Part shown: in pieces, positions 1 through 8,309 of the stretch
Layout: each line of letters begins with the position of its first letter
Numbering within the stretch: position 1 is the stretch's first letter
From: Saprospiraceae bacterium
Lineage (GTDB): Bacteria > Bacteroidota > Bacteroidia > Chitinophagales > Saprospiraceae
NCBI GenBank assembly: GCA_020436935.1
Contig: JAGQWX010000009.1
Coordinates: 1 to 64,000, forward strand
DNA length: 64,000 nucleotides
Reading direction: 5' to 3'
Notes under the pieces: generated by a model
What the model was told of the DNA's origin: nothing
What the model saw: only the letters and a program-made list of their open reading frames with translations
The model's database searches: none
Program-made: the position numbers and the translations under genes

Positions 1-97
1 TTAATTACTCAAGACACCCTTGCATTTGGCTAATGGTTCCCGTTGGCCGGCCCATTGAGGACTTCCACCTCTTAGGTTTTGAACATGCATGGCACAC
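1..97 (-). mobile_element. 5' end of a group II intron (probably class C), cut by window edge
   Basis: Read on the minus strand from position 97, the sequence begins GTGTGCC, which fits the group II intron 5' consensus GTGYG. It continues with a GAGG...CCTC stem around TGGAAGT (about 68-53), a GGGCCGGCC segment, and TGCAAGGGTGTC near the left edge. These resemble domain I of bacterial group II introns that carry a reverse transcriptase. The start lies four bases after the T-run of a perfect hairpin (101-131), the usual target of class C introns. No reverse transcriptase is visible because the element leaves the window. It could be a truncated remnant. The assignment comes from remembered motif similarity, not a covariance model. 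Confidence 0.55.
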
Positions 98-100
98 ATG

Positions 101-131
101 AAAAAGGGCCCTAACAAAACTGTCAGGACCC
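101..131 (-). terminator. Rho-independent terminator-like hairpin, intron target
   Basis: On the minus strand, arms 131-121 and 116-106 form eleven consecutive pairs (two of them G-T) around the loop GTTT, followed directly by TTTTT (105-101). This is textbook intrinsic-terminator architecture. No minus-strand gene lies just upstream to be terminated, since the neighbour at 385 is on the plus strand. It may be the relic of a lost gene, kept as the docking site of the intron beginning at 97. Nothing else recognisable was seen between 132 and 384. Confidence 0.7.
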
Positions 132-384
132 CCCACCTTATGAAAACCTTTATCTTAATTTTTCAGGATTTTTCTCTACTTACTCCTCAAAGGTATAAAG
201 TATAAAACTAGGAAAAAAGGAGATTAACAGTACCTTAACAACACTTTTTAACAAAAAAATACCTGAGCTCAAATGTTAATAAAGCTTTAATAAAACTGCC
301 TTAATCGGCATGGCAGCGCTCAAAACTTTATAAGGTACAACTTCTATCCGGATATTATTAATTTTGCATTTCTACCATTAAGTT

Positions 385-1008
385 ATGATCAGAATTATCA
401 TTTTTTGTCTTTTTCTCTCTTTTACCTTCCCTGCCGAGGCGCAAATTGACATAGCCAGTTTGAAGCACGGAGATTTGCTTTTCCAGGACCTCAACTGTGG
501 CGGGCTTTGCGATGCCATAGAATCCGTAACTGAAGGCATTGATGGGCGTGACTTCTCCCATTGTGGCATCATTGGTTTGGAGAAAGACAGCATTTTTGTA
601 TTCGAAGCCATAGGTCCGGGTGTGATCAAAACTCCGATTCAAAAATTCTTTTCGCGCAGTGGTCAGGAGAATGTGGTTGTGTTGAGGTTGGATACCCAAT
701 ACCAGGAGCTTATTCCTGGAGCTATTGATTTTATCCATTCAAAAATGGGCGCAGCTTACGACGACGTTTATGACCTGGCCAACGACAAGTATTACTGCAG
801 CGAATTATTGTACGAAGCTTTTAAGATGGCCAATGATGGGAAAGCGCTATTTCCTCTGAATAAGATGACATTTAAGGACCCAAAAACAGGTGAGTTTGAC
901 CCGGCGTGGGTCAGCTATTTTAAAGAATTGGGCGTTGACATTCCTGAAGGAGAAGATGGCATCAATCCGGGCGCTATTTCGAGAAGCAAGTTTTTGGTGA
1001 AGTTTTAA
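385..1008 (+). CDS. Secreted YiiX/YebB-like NlpC/P60-family cysteine hydrolase
   Basis: 207 residues starting with a signal peptide (hydrophobic to PAEAQ, about residue 20). The body has the marks of the permuted papain-fold YiiX/YebB (DUF830) group. HGDLLFQ sits near residue 28. DFSHCGII carries the conserved His. YYCSELLYEAF carries the Cys-Ser pair near residue 138, expected to be the catalytic Cys. Family members are thought to cleave amide or peptide-like bonds at the cell envelope; the substrate here is unknown. The ATG at 385 is the only start that gives a clean signal peptide, and a possible Bacteroidota -7 box (TAATTTTG, 359-366) lies just upstream. It stands alone and converges with the sulfatase at 1089. 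Confidence 0.8.
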   Translation: MIRIIIFCLFLSFTFPAEAQIDIASLKHGDLLFQDLNCGGLCDAIESVTEGIDGRDFSHCGIIGLEKDSIFVFEAIGPGVIKTPIQKFFSRSGQENVVVLRLDTQYQELIPGAIDFIHSKMGAAYDDVYDLANDKYYCSELLYEAFKMANDGKALFPLNKMTFKDPKTGEFDPAWVSYFKELGVDIPEGEDGINPGAISRSKFLVKF

Positions 1009-1088
1009 TCAGCTCATGCTAATCCTTTCAACCAATTGTTTTAAAACACTGGTCACATGAGCATTCTGCCAAGGAAATTCAAATACCC

Positions 1089-2498
1089 TTACTTTATCAG
1101 ATCCGGGACCTGGTCGGCTGAAGTGCGGGGAAGAAATTGTTGAAGACTGTCCATTATTGGTCTGTATTTTAGTCCATTGGCCAGATTGTTCCATTCATTC
1201 GGATCGCTTTCATGATCGTACAATTCCTCAGAACCATCGTTGTATCTGATGTAACGCCATCTTTCAGTCCTCAGGGCGTGATTGCCTTTGCCGTAAGTCT
1301 GAAGTGCCGGCCCAATATCAGAAGACTTATTCCTGAGCAATTGCACAAAACTTTTGCCATCTACCTCAGGAGTCGTAATTCCGCACAATTCAGCAATTCC
1401 CGGATATATGGCTGTCAAATCAATAGGCGTATCTATGATCATCCCCGGACTGGTGATGCCCGGAGCAATCACAATGAAGGGAACATGGGTCGTTTTTTCC
1501 CAGAGCGCAAATTTTTCAAAATGATTTTTTTCACCGAGATGAAAGCCATGATCGGACCACAAAATGATGATGGTATTGGATGCATACTTGCTTTCTTCCA
1601 ATGCTTTCATTATTCTGCCTACCATATCATCAGCAAAGCTGGCGCAAGCCTGATAAGCACGTACGTAATCTCTCCAGGCCTGAGGTTTTTTGTGTAAAGA
1701 TGCCTGCATTCCTGTCCAGAACCAGTCTGAATCCAAGAGCATTTCTTTTGCACCAGCTGGCAAGTCTGTTTCATCCTTCTCTAATAATATTGGCATCGTC
1801 AGACTGGATGAAGGATATTCCTCAAAATACGGTGCCGGGGCAAAAAACGGTGAGTGTGGTTTGTAAATGCCAAGATTTAGAAAAAAGGGGCTTTCATGGT
1901 CTTTCGCCAAAAACGCTTTGGCATATTCCATGGTTTTGAAATCGGCGGTTTGCTCTATTTGCGGTGGCCAAATACCCCAGTCAGTATTCCGGCTGCCATA
2001 ATCGTCGAGGCCATTTAATTTTTTAGGAGGATAAGGTTCATTGATGTTCATCATCAAAAACTCGTTGAATGCAGCATTGTCATGGAATGCCCAATCATTG
2101 TGGTGATGAAAAATCTTGCCTGAACCTGCTGTATAATATCCGTTGTCTTTGAACAGTTGCTGAATGGTGGGATGCCCTGGGGTGGCTGATCTCCAATCTG
2201 ATGAATTGCCATAAACACCTGTTTTATGAGGTCTTAGACCAGTCATGACAGATGCCCTGGATGGATTGCAGGCAGGAGATGAAGCGTACGCCTTTGTAAA
2301 AAAGGCTCCACGGCTGGCCAATTCTTTTATATTGGGCACCCGGATGGGGTTATTTTCATCAAACAGTGTAGTCCAGTCATTCATGTCGTCGAGTACAATC
2401 ATGACCACATTTGGCTTTTGAGCCTGGCTTTGTCCGTCAGCAAAAGTGATGGAAGACCAAAACAAATTCAACACCAAAAACAAACGTAAAATGGACAT
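1089..2498 (-). CDS. Sulfatase, iduronate-2-sulfatase-like
   Basis: About 469 residues with a signal peptide (MSILRLFLVLNLFWSS...). The start at 2498 is preferred because a longer in-frame extension would run into the upstream symporter gene, whose stop is 14 bp away. The type I sulfatase core is clear: metal-binding VLDDMNDW near residue 35, and the formylglycine motif CNPSRAS with Cys77 to be oxidised by a maturase. IYKPHSPF and LWSDHGFHLGEKNHF resemble iduronate-2-sulfatase (SulfAtlas S1_7-like). It probably acts in the periplasm on sulfate esters of the glycan handled by this locus. It is the last gene of the presumed nan operon. The exact substrate cannot be read from sequence. Confidence 0.87.
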   Translation of the reverse strand: MSILRLFLVLNLFWSSITFADGQSQAQKPNVVMIVLDDMNDWTTLFDENNPIRVPNIKELASRGAFFTKAYASSPACNPSRASVMTGLRPHKTGVYGNSSDWRSATPGHPTIQQLFKDNGYYTAGSGKIFHHHNDWAFHDNAAFNEFLMMNINEPYPPKKLNGLDDYGSRNTDWGIWPPQIEQTADFKTMEYAKAFLAKDHESPFFLNLGIYKPHSPFFAPAPYFEEYPSSSLTMPILLEKDETDLPAGAKEMLLDSDWFWTGMQASLHKKPQAWRDYVRAYQACASFADDMVGRIMKALEESKYASNTIIILWSDHGFHLGEKNHFEKFALWEKTTHVPFIVIAPGITSPGMIIDTPIDLTAIYPGIAELCGITTPEVDGKSFVQLLRNKSSDIGPALQTYGKGNHALRTERWRYIRYNDGSEELYDHESDPNEWNNLANGLKYRPIMDSLQQFLPRTSADQVPDLIK

Positions 2499-2512
2499 CT
2501 TTTTGTGATTAA

Positions 2513-5179
2513 TTATTTTTTTCCAAAATAAGTGAGCCCGTTTTCCACAGGCGGCTTTCCAATAAAATAACTGGTAATCCAACCGATTATAAAACACGAT
2601 AATACTCCTGTAGCTGAGTAAAGTAATAGGTGGACCGGATTAAAATAAGCCACAAATATCTGAGTTATGACACTTCCAATGATGCCCAAAAGCGCACCAG
2701 AAGAGGTTACATGCCGACCCAATATGCCTAATAAAAAGACGCCGCCCAGACCACCAATGATCAGACCCAAAACCTTCTGAAACTCGTCCCACAGTGATTT
2801 AATGTCCCAGGTGGCCATCAATATCGCGAACAAAATGCCTGCAGTGCCTATGATGATAGAGGCTGTTCTCGCGGTATTAAGCTGGCTGGTTGTTTTTGTC
2901 CATCCAAATCGGGAATGGAAATCTGTAACGTAAGCAGATGCTGCCGAATTGATGCTGCTCGACAAGCTGCTCATTGCTGCTGCAAAAATGCCTGCAATCA
3001 ACAATCCAATTACGCCAGAGGGAAGCTGTGAAGAAATGTACCAGGGTAAAAGTGCATCATTGTTGGTCAGTGAAGGATTCAATTCCGCAGGGTAAGTTTT
3101 GAAAAATGCAAACATTGCCGTGCCTAATGAAAAGAATATGATGGTAGCAGGTACCGTCAGGATGGCATTGGTCCAGATGCTCTTGTTGGCCATTTTTTCT
3201 GTCTTCGTGGTGAGATAACGCTGCACCATGGTCTGGTCTGTGCCATATGTGGTAACATTTGCAAAAAGCCCACCAATGAGCATCACCCAGACGGTTGGTT
3301 GTTTGAGCGACAATGTCAAATCAATAATGTTGAATTTATCATTCATCTTAGCCATAGAAATCACTTCCGAAGGCCCTCCAACTTCTATCAAAATCAAAGT
3401 AAGACAAAGTATAGCTCCTCCCATCAATACGATAACCTGTACTACATCCGTCCAAATGACTGCTTCTATTCCGCCCATCATGGTATAAACCATGCTGATC
3501 ACACCCATCAAAATGATGCACGTAAATATGTCGATGTCCGTGACCACATTGAGTGCTATAGATGGAAGAAAGAGCACAACCCCCATTCGTCCGATCTGGT
3601 AAAGAATGAAAGAAGCACTTCCCAATAGTCTGATGGTAAGGTTGAATCTTTTTTCAAGATACTCGTATGCTGTTGTAATGTTGAGTCTTCTGTAAAACGG
3701 GATGAACAAGAGTATTATAATTGGAGCGACCAGGAAAATGGTCATATTCAATATGAAATAAGACCAGTCGGTCGAAAATGTTTTGGCTGGAATAGCCATA
3801 AAAGTGATGGCGCTCAAAGCTGTTCCAAAAATACTCAGACCGGCTGCCCACCATGGTACCCGATTGCCACCCTTGAAATAATCTTCCACATTTTTCTGTC
3901 TTTTTGAGAAATAATATCCCATGTAAGCCAGTATGCCGAAGTAAATAATGATGACCAGAATATCCGGTGTACTCAATGTTTTTTTATTGGACTTTGGTAC
4001 GATTTGTATGACGCGGTCGGTTCTGACCCCAGGCTTAATTTCACCGGAAGGAATAACATATCCCCCCTCATAATAAACTGCACCGGTCGTTACTTGCCCT
4101 GATTGTGGAAGTTGACCGGAAATTGAAATTTCTCCTGTAATGGTATTGAAAATCCTGATATTGTTTTTGAATCCCTTGTGGTTGATAAGGTGATTCGTGA
4201 TTGCCATCTTTAATGAATCCGCCAAATCACTTTCTCCATTTTTTTCAGCTTCAGCAAGTGCTGCCTTTAAGGATTTTTCTTTGGTGATCATTTCTCCATC
4301 GGCACTGCTTGGAAAAATGATGGAAGATGCTCCATGGGCAAATGCGGTTCCGGCCATCAAAGGAAATGGGTCTTTTGCATTGATTTTTTTCCAGATTTTC
4401 TGCCAGGGGTGATAGGTCCATCCGTCATACAATAGCTCAAAATCCCCATCCTGTGTCACATTTCTACCACTGAATAAATAAATACAATTCTCATTCCCGT
4501 CATTTTGTGACGCAGCAACAGCGAAACTTCTTGGTGGTCCCGGCAAATCCGGCAATACCTCCCATGAGGCTTTTTGGGAGGTAGTTGCATGAATTGGAAA
4601 CCTCCAAAAGTGGCGTGAACTTGATCCATCAATCCGGCTTCCCCCCATAATATAAACATAATCTCCCAACACACTCACAGCAAATTCCGCCAGGGGTTCC
4701 GGCAGATCCGGACCTTGCAGAATGCTGATCTCTTTGTCCCCCGCATTGTATTTAATCCAGTACGTTTTAGAACCTGGTCCTTCCGAAGTCCTACCACCAA
4801 ATACGTACAAACCCTGGCTTGTTGCAACAGAGCCGCCGTATCCTATTTTTTGAGGCAATTTCTGATCTGTAACACTCCAGATAAAACTTCCATCTGTAGA
4901 TTTTGATAATGTATAAATGTTGTCATGGTAGGTTTTGATGCCACCGTTCCAGGGCGCGGCATCAGGAAAATTGGCTCCTCCTGCAAGTATCAGCACTCCC
5001 CCATCAACGCCAATAAAAGGCCCTGCCAGTCCAGGTTGCACATTTTGACCACTTAAAGGTGGCAAATTGGGTAAATCCCTGAATTCAAATAGTTCCTGAG
5101 CATGTACAGAGGTCATAAGTCCAATCGCAATCAAGGTGTAGATGTATTTCAGTAATTTTTTATGTTGTGAGATCCTCAT
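2513..5179 (-). CDS. Kelch mutarotase fused to sodium:solute symporter (sialic acid transport)
   Basis: 888 residues in two parts. After a signal peptide (ends near VHAQ), residues about 28-390 are Kelch beta-propeller repeats (GGSVATSQGLYVFGG, YVYIMGGSR, IYLFSGRN), as in N-acetylneuraminate mutarotase NanM and its cyclically permuted relatives. From about residue 405 there are some thirteen membrane helices of the SSS family (SIFGTALSAITFMAIP, GGIEAVIWTDVVQ). The likely job is to convert the alpha anomer released by sialidase and carry free sialic acid across the inner membrane with sodium. NanT-type SSS sialate transporters are known, and mutarotase-SSS fusions occur in Bacteroidota. It lies between sulfatase genes in the nan operon. 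Transport of another sugar acid is possible. Confidence 0.85.
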   Translation of the reverse strand: MRISQHKKLLKYIYTLIAIGLMTSVHAQELFEFRDLPNLPPLSGQNVQPGLAGPFIGVDGGVLILAGGANFPDAAPWNGGIKTYHDNIYTLSKSTDGSFIWSVTDQKLPQKIGYGGSVATSQGLYVFGGRTSEGPGSKTYWIKYNAGDKEISILQGPDLPEPLAEFAVSVLGDYVYIMGGSRIDGSSSRHFWRFPIHATTSQKASWEVLPDLPGPPRSFAVAASQNDGNENCIYLFSGRNVTQDGDFELLYDGWTYHPWQKIWKKINAKDPFPLMAGTAFAHGASSIIFPSSADGEMITKEKSLKAALAEAEKNGESDLADSLKMAITNHLINHKGFKNNIRIFNTITGEISISGQLPQSGQVTTGAVYYEGGYVIPSGEIKPGVRTDRVIQIVPKSNKKTLSTPDILVIIIYFGILAYMGYYFSKRQKNVEDYFKGGNRVPWWAAGLSIFGTALSAITFMAIPAKTFSTDWSYFILNMTIFLVAPIIILLFIPFYRRLNITTAYEYLEKRFNLTIRLLGSASFILYQIGRMGVVLFLPSIALNVVTDIDIFTCIILMGVISMVYTMMGGIEAVIWTDVVQVIVLMGGAILCLTLILIEVGGPSEVISMAKMNDKFNIIDLTLSLKQPTVWVMLIGGLFANVTTYGTDQTMVQRYLTTKTEKMANKSIWTNAILTVPATIIFFSLGTAMFAFFKTYPAELNPSLTNNDALLPWYISSQLPSGVIGLLIAGIFAAAMSSLSSSINSAASAYVTDFHSRFGWTKTTSQLNTARTASIIIGTAGILFAILMATWDIKSLWDEFQKVLGLIIGGLGGVFLLGILGRHVTSSGALLGIIGSVITQIFVAYFNPVHLLLYSATGVLSCFIIGWITSYFIGKPPVENGLTYFGKK

Positions 5180-5219
5180 GTATTCTTTTTCAGCGAATTT
5201 TAAATTTTAGTTTAGAAGC

Positions 5220-6710
5220 CTATTTTCTGATGGCATCAATTTTTGTGGACAGGAGCCTCATCATTTCTGTGTAATTTGGACTGTCAGCAATATTTTCGGA
5301 CTCCTGTGGATTGAGGGACAAATCATAAAGTTCCCTATCCAAAACTTTCATATCATCAAAGCTTCTCCATTCTGTATATCTGAAATCCTTGCTTCTTATG
5401 GAATATCCCATTGCTTCAGGAAGCCCTTTGTTCAAGCTTTCATATGGGCGGATAAACTGGCTCAATGCGTAACCATCCCCAACTATATCTATGGTAGTAG
5501 TCAGCTGTTTTCTCAGACTTTTGCCTTTGAGCTTGTCGGGCAATTGGAGACCCGCCAAATCTGCCAGAGTTGGATAAATGTCAATTAATTCTGTCATTGT
5601 TTTGACCCTTTTATTTTTTTTGAAATCCGGGCCTGCAAATATCAAAGGCACACGTGTTGCTGCTTCAAAATTTGTCGATTTACACCAAATCCCGAATTCC
5701 CCCAAATGAAAACCATGATCAGACCACAAGACAATGATGGTATTATCGTCGAGGTGCAAGTCTTTGAGCGCTGTCAATATTTTGCCAATCTGGGCGTCTA
5801 CAAAGCTCGTGCTGGCGTAATATCCATGCAGGAGTTCCAGTTGTTTTTCCCTGGCTAGCACTCTGTCCTTCTCTATTCCGTCATAACCCCTGAGTTCATT
5901 GGAATTGGTCAATGCAATTTCTGGTGTACCCAGAGGGACCAAAGAATCTTGGAGTTCACTGACAAAATCCCCTCTTTTATAGAGATCCCAATACTTTTTA
6001 GGAGCTGAAAATGGGAGGTGCGGCCTTCGAAAACCTACTGCGAGAAAAAAAGAGGAGTCCTTGAGTTCGCGCATCAAATCGATGGCTTTACTGGCAACTT
6101 TGCCATCGATATAGCTGTCATCTCCGACTTCGGCCTGTTCAGTAGGTGCGGCTTTAGCCCGAGATGGAACAAGGTTTTGGGTTAGAACATATTTGTGGTT
6201 GGGTTCATTTCTGGTGACGTTATAAAATGATGTACCTGACCATGAATCAGGATCTTTGAATTCTGCACCATCATGGAATATCTTGCCCACCTCTCTGGCA
6301 GCATAAGCGTTTGATTTAAAAAGCTGAGGTAGGGTTATTACATTGGAATCCAGATTTCTAAAATGGGTTTTCAGATTCCATACTCCTGATTGATCGGGCC
6401 TGAGACCTGTCAATACTGAGGTTCTTGAGGGGTTGCATACAGCTTGCTGACAATAGGCACTTTCGAATAAAACACCTGCTTTAGCAAGGGCATCAATATG
6501 AGGACTCTTGATGATGGCATTGCCATAACATCCCAATATTGGCCTCAAATCATCAACGACAATGAATAAAACATTGGTTTTTTTCCGGACCATATTTTTT
6601 GGAGCGCAGGCACAACACAAGAACATAGCCAGCACCATACAAACAGCCAAAATGTTGTTGCTGATCCCATTCCAATACAAATTTCTTTTTATCTGTCTGT
6701 GTACTCCCAT
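5220..6710 (-). CDS. Sulfatase, iduronate-2-sulfatase-like
   Basis: 496 residues. A hydrophobic N-terminus ends in a Cys-rich stretch (FLCCACAPK), so it may be a lipoprotein, although the lipobox is not canonical. The core has FIVVDDLRP (metal ligands), the formylglycine motif CNPSRTS with Cys92, RPDQSGVW, and LWSDHGFHLGEFGIWCK. FRRPHLPFSAP again points to the iduronate-2-sulfatase-like group, making it the closest relative of the sulfatase at 1089. It lies 40 bp downstream of no other gene but 40 bp upstream of the mutarotase-symporter, and 106 bp after the preceding sulfatase. That is the widest gap in the operon, so an internal promoter is possible. Confidence 0.86.
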   Translation of the reverse strand: MGVHRQIKRNLYWNGISNNILAVCMVLAMFLCCACAPKNMVRKKTNVLFIVVDDLRPILGCYGNAIIKSPHIDALAKAGVLFESAYCQQAVCNPSRTSVLTGLRPDQSGVWNLKTHFRNLDSNVITLPQLFKSNAYAAREVGKIFHDGAEFKDPDSWSGTSFYNVTRNEPNHKYVLTQNLVPSRAKAAPTEQAEVGDDSYIDGKVASKAIDLMRELKDSSFFLAVGFRRPHLPFSAPKKYWDLYKRGDFVSELQDSLVPLGTPEIALTNSNELRGYDGIEKDRVLAREKQLELLHGYYASTSFVDAQIGKILTALKDLHLDDNTIIVLWSDHGFHLGEFGIWCKSTNFEAATRVPLIFAGPDFKKNKRVKTMTELIDIYPTLADLAGLQLPDKLKGKSLRKQLTTTIDIVGDGYALSQFIRPYESLNKGLPEAMGYSIRSKDFRYTEWRSFDDMKVLDRELYDLSLNPQESENIADSPNYTEMMRLLSTKIDAIRK

Positions 6711-6816
6711 ATTGGTTTTGGTCTTGTGGCTTTATTTCTTTATTCTAAAAATTAATTTATCAAATTTCATGTAAATCTTCCAAAATATATGCGATTTGAA
6801 GCATTTCACCGGAGGT

Positions 6817-8289
6817 TTATGGCCTTTTCCACACCATCTTTTCGGGATACATCCAATCGAAATACGGCACCATTGTCCTTTCTTTCTCTCTGGTACCGGT
6901 AGTATTGATCGCATCGAAAACTTTACGTGCAATTTCATGATCGATCATTGGGTCATTGGTTTGCTTTTGCCATTCCAGGAGTTTTGACTTCATGAGTTCC
7001 AGGGTTTCAAGATGATTTGAAGCGTCCGCCAGGTTGTTAAATTCGTGTGGGTCGTTTTCCAGATCATACAATTCAAATTCTTGTGGCTTTTTCATATTAA
7101 TATAAGCTTTCCAAATGGTGGAATCCGCATTTTTTCTGATGTCATTTTCTGTATATTGTACGACATGATCCAGGGTATAATTAAACCCCGGATTTTCCAC
7201 TTCCGGCAGAAGATTATGGATCAATTTATACCTTTCGTTTCGGACACATCTTTGGGGGTAAGGGTCATGATTGGAGTGGGTATGATATTCAGCAAACAGA
7301 TATTTTCGCACTTCTCCTTCTTCGCCATTCAGGGAAGGTTCAAGGGAAACTCCCGGCAAATACTCAGGAATTTTCAATCCTGCCAAAGACAGGAAAGTGG
7401 GATATAAGTCCAGGGTGCTCACCATATTTGAATCTCTTTTTGAAGTGGAATTACTACGGCCGTCGGCAATGATCATGGGGATCCTCAGACCACCTTCATA
7501 ACAAGTTCTTTTACCTCTAAGCAGATCTGCACCATGATCTCCGATATACACGACAATGGTATTTTTTGATTTTCCGGTTTTTTCCAAAGCATCAAGTAAG
7601 TCGCCAACGTATTTGTCCAATCGCATGAGGCAATTGTAATAATCTGCTGTTTGTTGTCTTAAAGTAGAATCATTGATTTCCATATAAGGCAGTGCTTCCA
7701 CATTTTGCCAGTTGAGAGGGCGTGTAGGCACCCCATCAACCTGAGGTAAAAACGGCTCATGCGCATCCGGAAAATTTACCTGTAAATAAAAAGGCTTATG
7801 ACTTTGAGTCATGAAAGCAGTAGCTTCTGAGATGTATTTATTTAATTTTTTTCTTTTAAAATTACTGCCTCTTAAATCTACGTCCTCTGGTTGCCAGTCA
7901 AAGACAAAGGCATCCTCGGGGTTGACGTGCAGTTTTCCAATAATCCCTGTGGTATAGCCTGCTTTGTGAAGGCTTTTGGTGACATTGGGTATGTCTTGTT
8001 CATACATACTGTATTTCCAAGTTGCGAGTCCTATCTGACCATTTTGATGCGGGTAGAGTCCTGTCAGGAAAGAAGCTCTTGACTGAGAACATCCTGCCTG
8101 AGGCACAAAAGCTTTTTCAAACAAAACACCCCTTGCCGCCAATGCATCCAGGTTTGGTGTTTTGATGGGTGCTCCATAACATCCAAGTTCTGGACCATTG
8201 TCTTCCGAAACTATAAATAAAATGTTCGGTCTCTCAGGTTCGGGTCCCGATAAAATGGCAATAAATATGGATAGGATGATTTGAAACAT
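6817..8289 (-). CDS. Sulfatase, heparan N-sulfatase (SGSH)-like, with unusual CSQSR core
   Basis: 490 residues with a short signal peptide. It resembles sulfoglucosamine sulfohydrolases: NILFIVSEDNGPELGCYG, LYPHQNGQIG, and GIIGKLHVNPEDAFVFD match the layout of human SGSH. The maturation motif reads CSQSRAS, with Cys67 as the presumed formylglycine precursor. The usual Pro or Ala two residues after the Cys is Gln. VYIGDHGADLLRGKRTCYEGG carries the usual Asp-His metal and active-site residues. It is the third of four sulfatases on this strand and lies 20 bp after the one at 8310. Whether it cleaves N-sulfate or O-sulfate cannot be decided from sequence. Confidence 0.84.
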   Translation of the reverse strand: MFQIILSIFIAILSGPEPERPNILFIVSEDNGPELGCYGAPIKTPNLDALAARGVLFEKAFVPQAGCSQSRASFLTGLYPHQNGQIGLATWKYSMYEQDIPNVTKSLHKAGYTTGIIGKLHVNPEDAFVFDWQPEDVDLRGSNFKRKKLNKYISEATAFMTQSHKPFYLQVNFPDAHEPFLPQVDGVPTRPLNWQNVEALPYMEINDSTLRQQTADYYNCLMRLDKYVGDLLDALEKTGKSKNTIVVYIGDHGADLLRGKRTCYEGGLRIPMIIADGRSNSTSKRDSNMVSTLDLYPTFLSLAGLKIPEYLPGVSLEPSLNGEEGEVRKYLFAEYHTHSNHDPYPQRCVRNERYKLIHNLLPEVENPGFNYTLDHVVQYTENDIRKNADSTIWKAYINMKKPQEFELYDLENDPHEFNNLADASNHLETLELMKSKLLEWQKQTNDPMIDHEIARKVFDAINTTGTREKERTMVPYFDWMYPEKMVWKRP

Positions 8290-8309
8290 GCTGCTTATTT
8301 TTAGTCTGT

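Noticed and set aside
1009-1088. GCTCATG ... CATGAGC inverted repeat between convergent genes as a terminator
   Set aside because: The arms are 7 bp with a 37-nt loop and no T-run, too weak to call a terminator.
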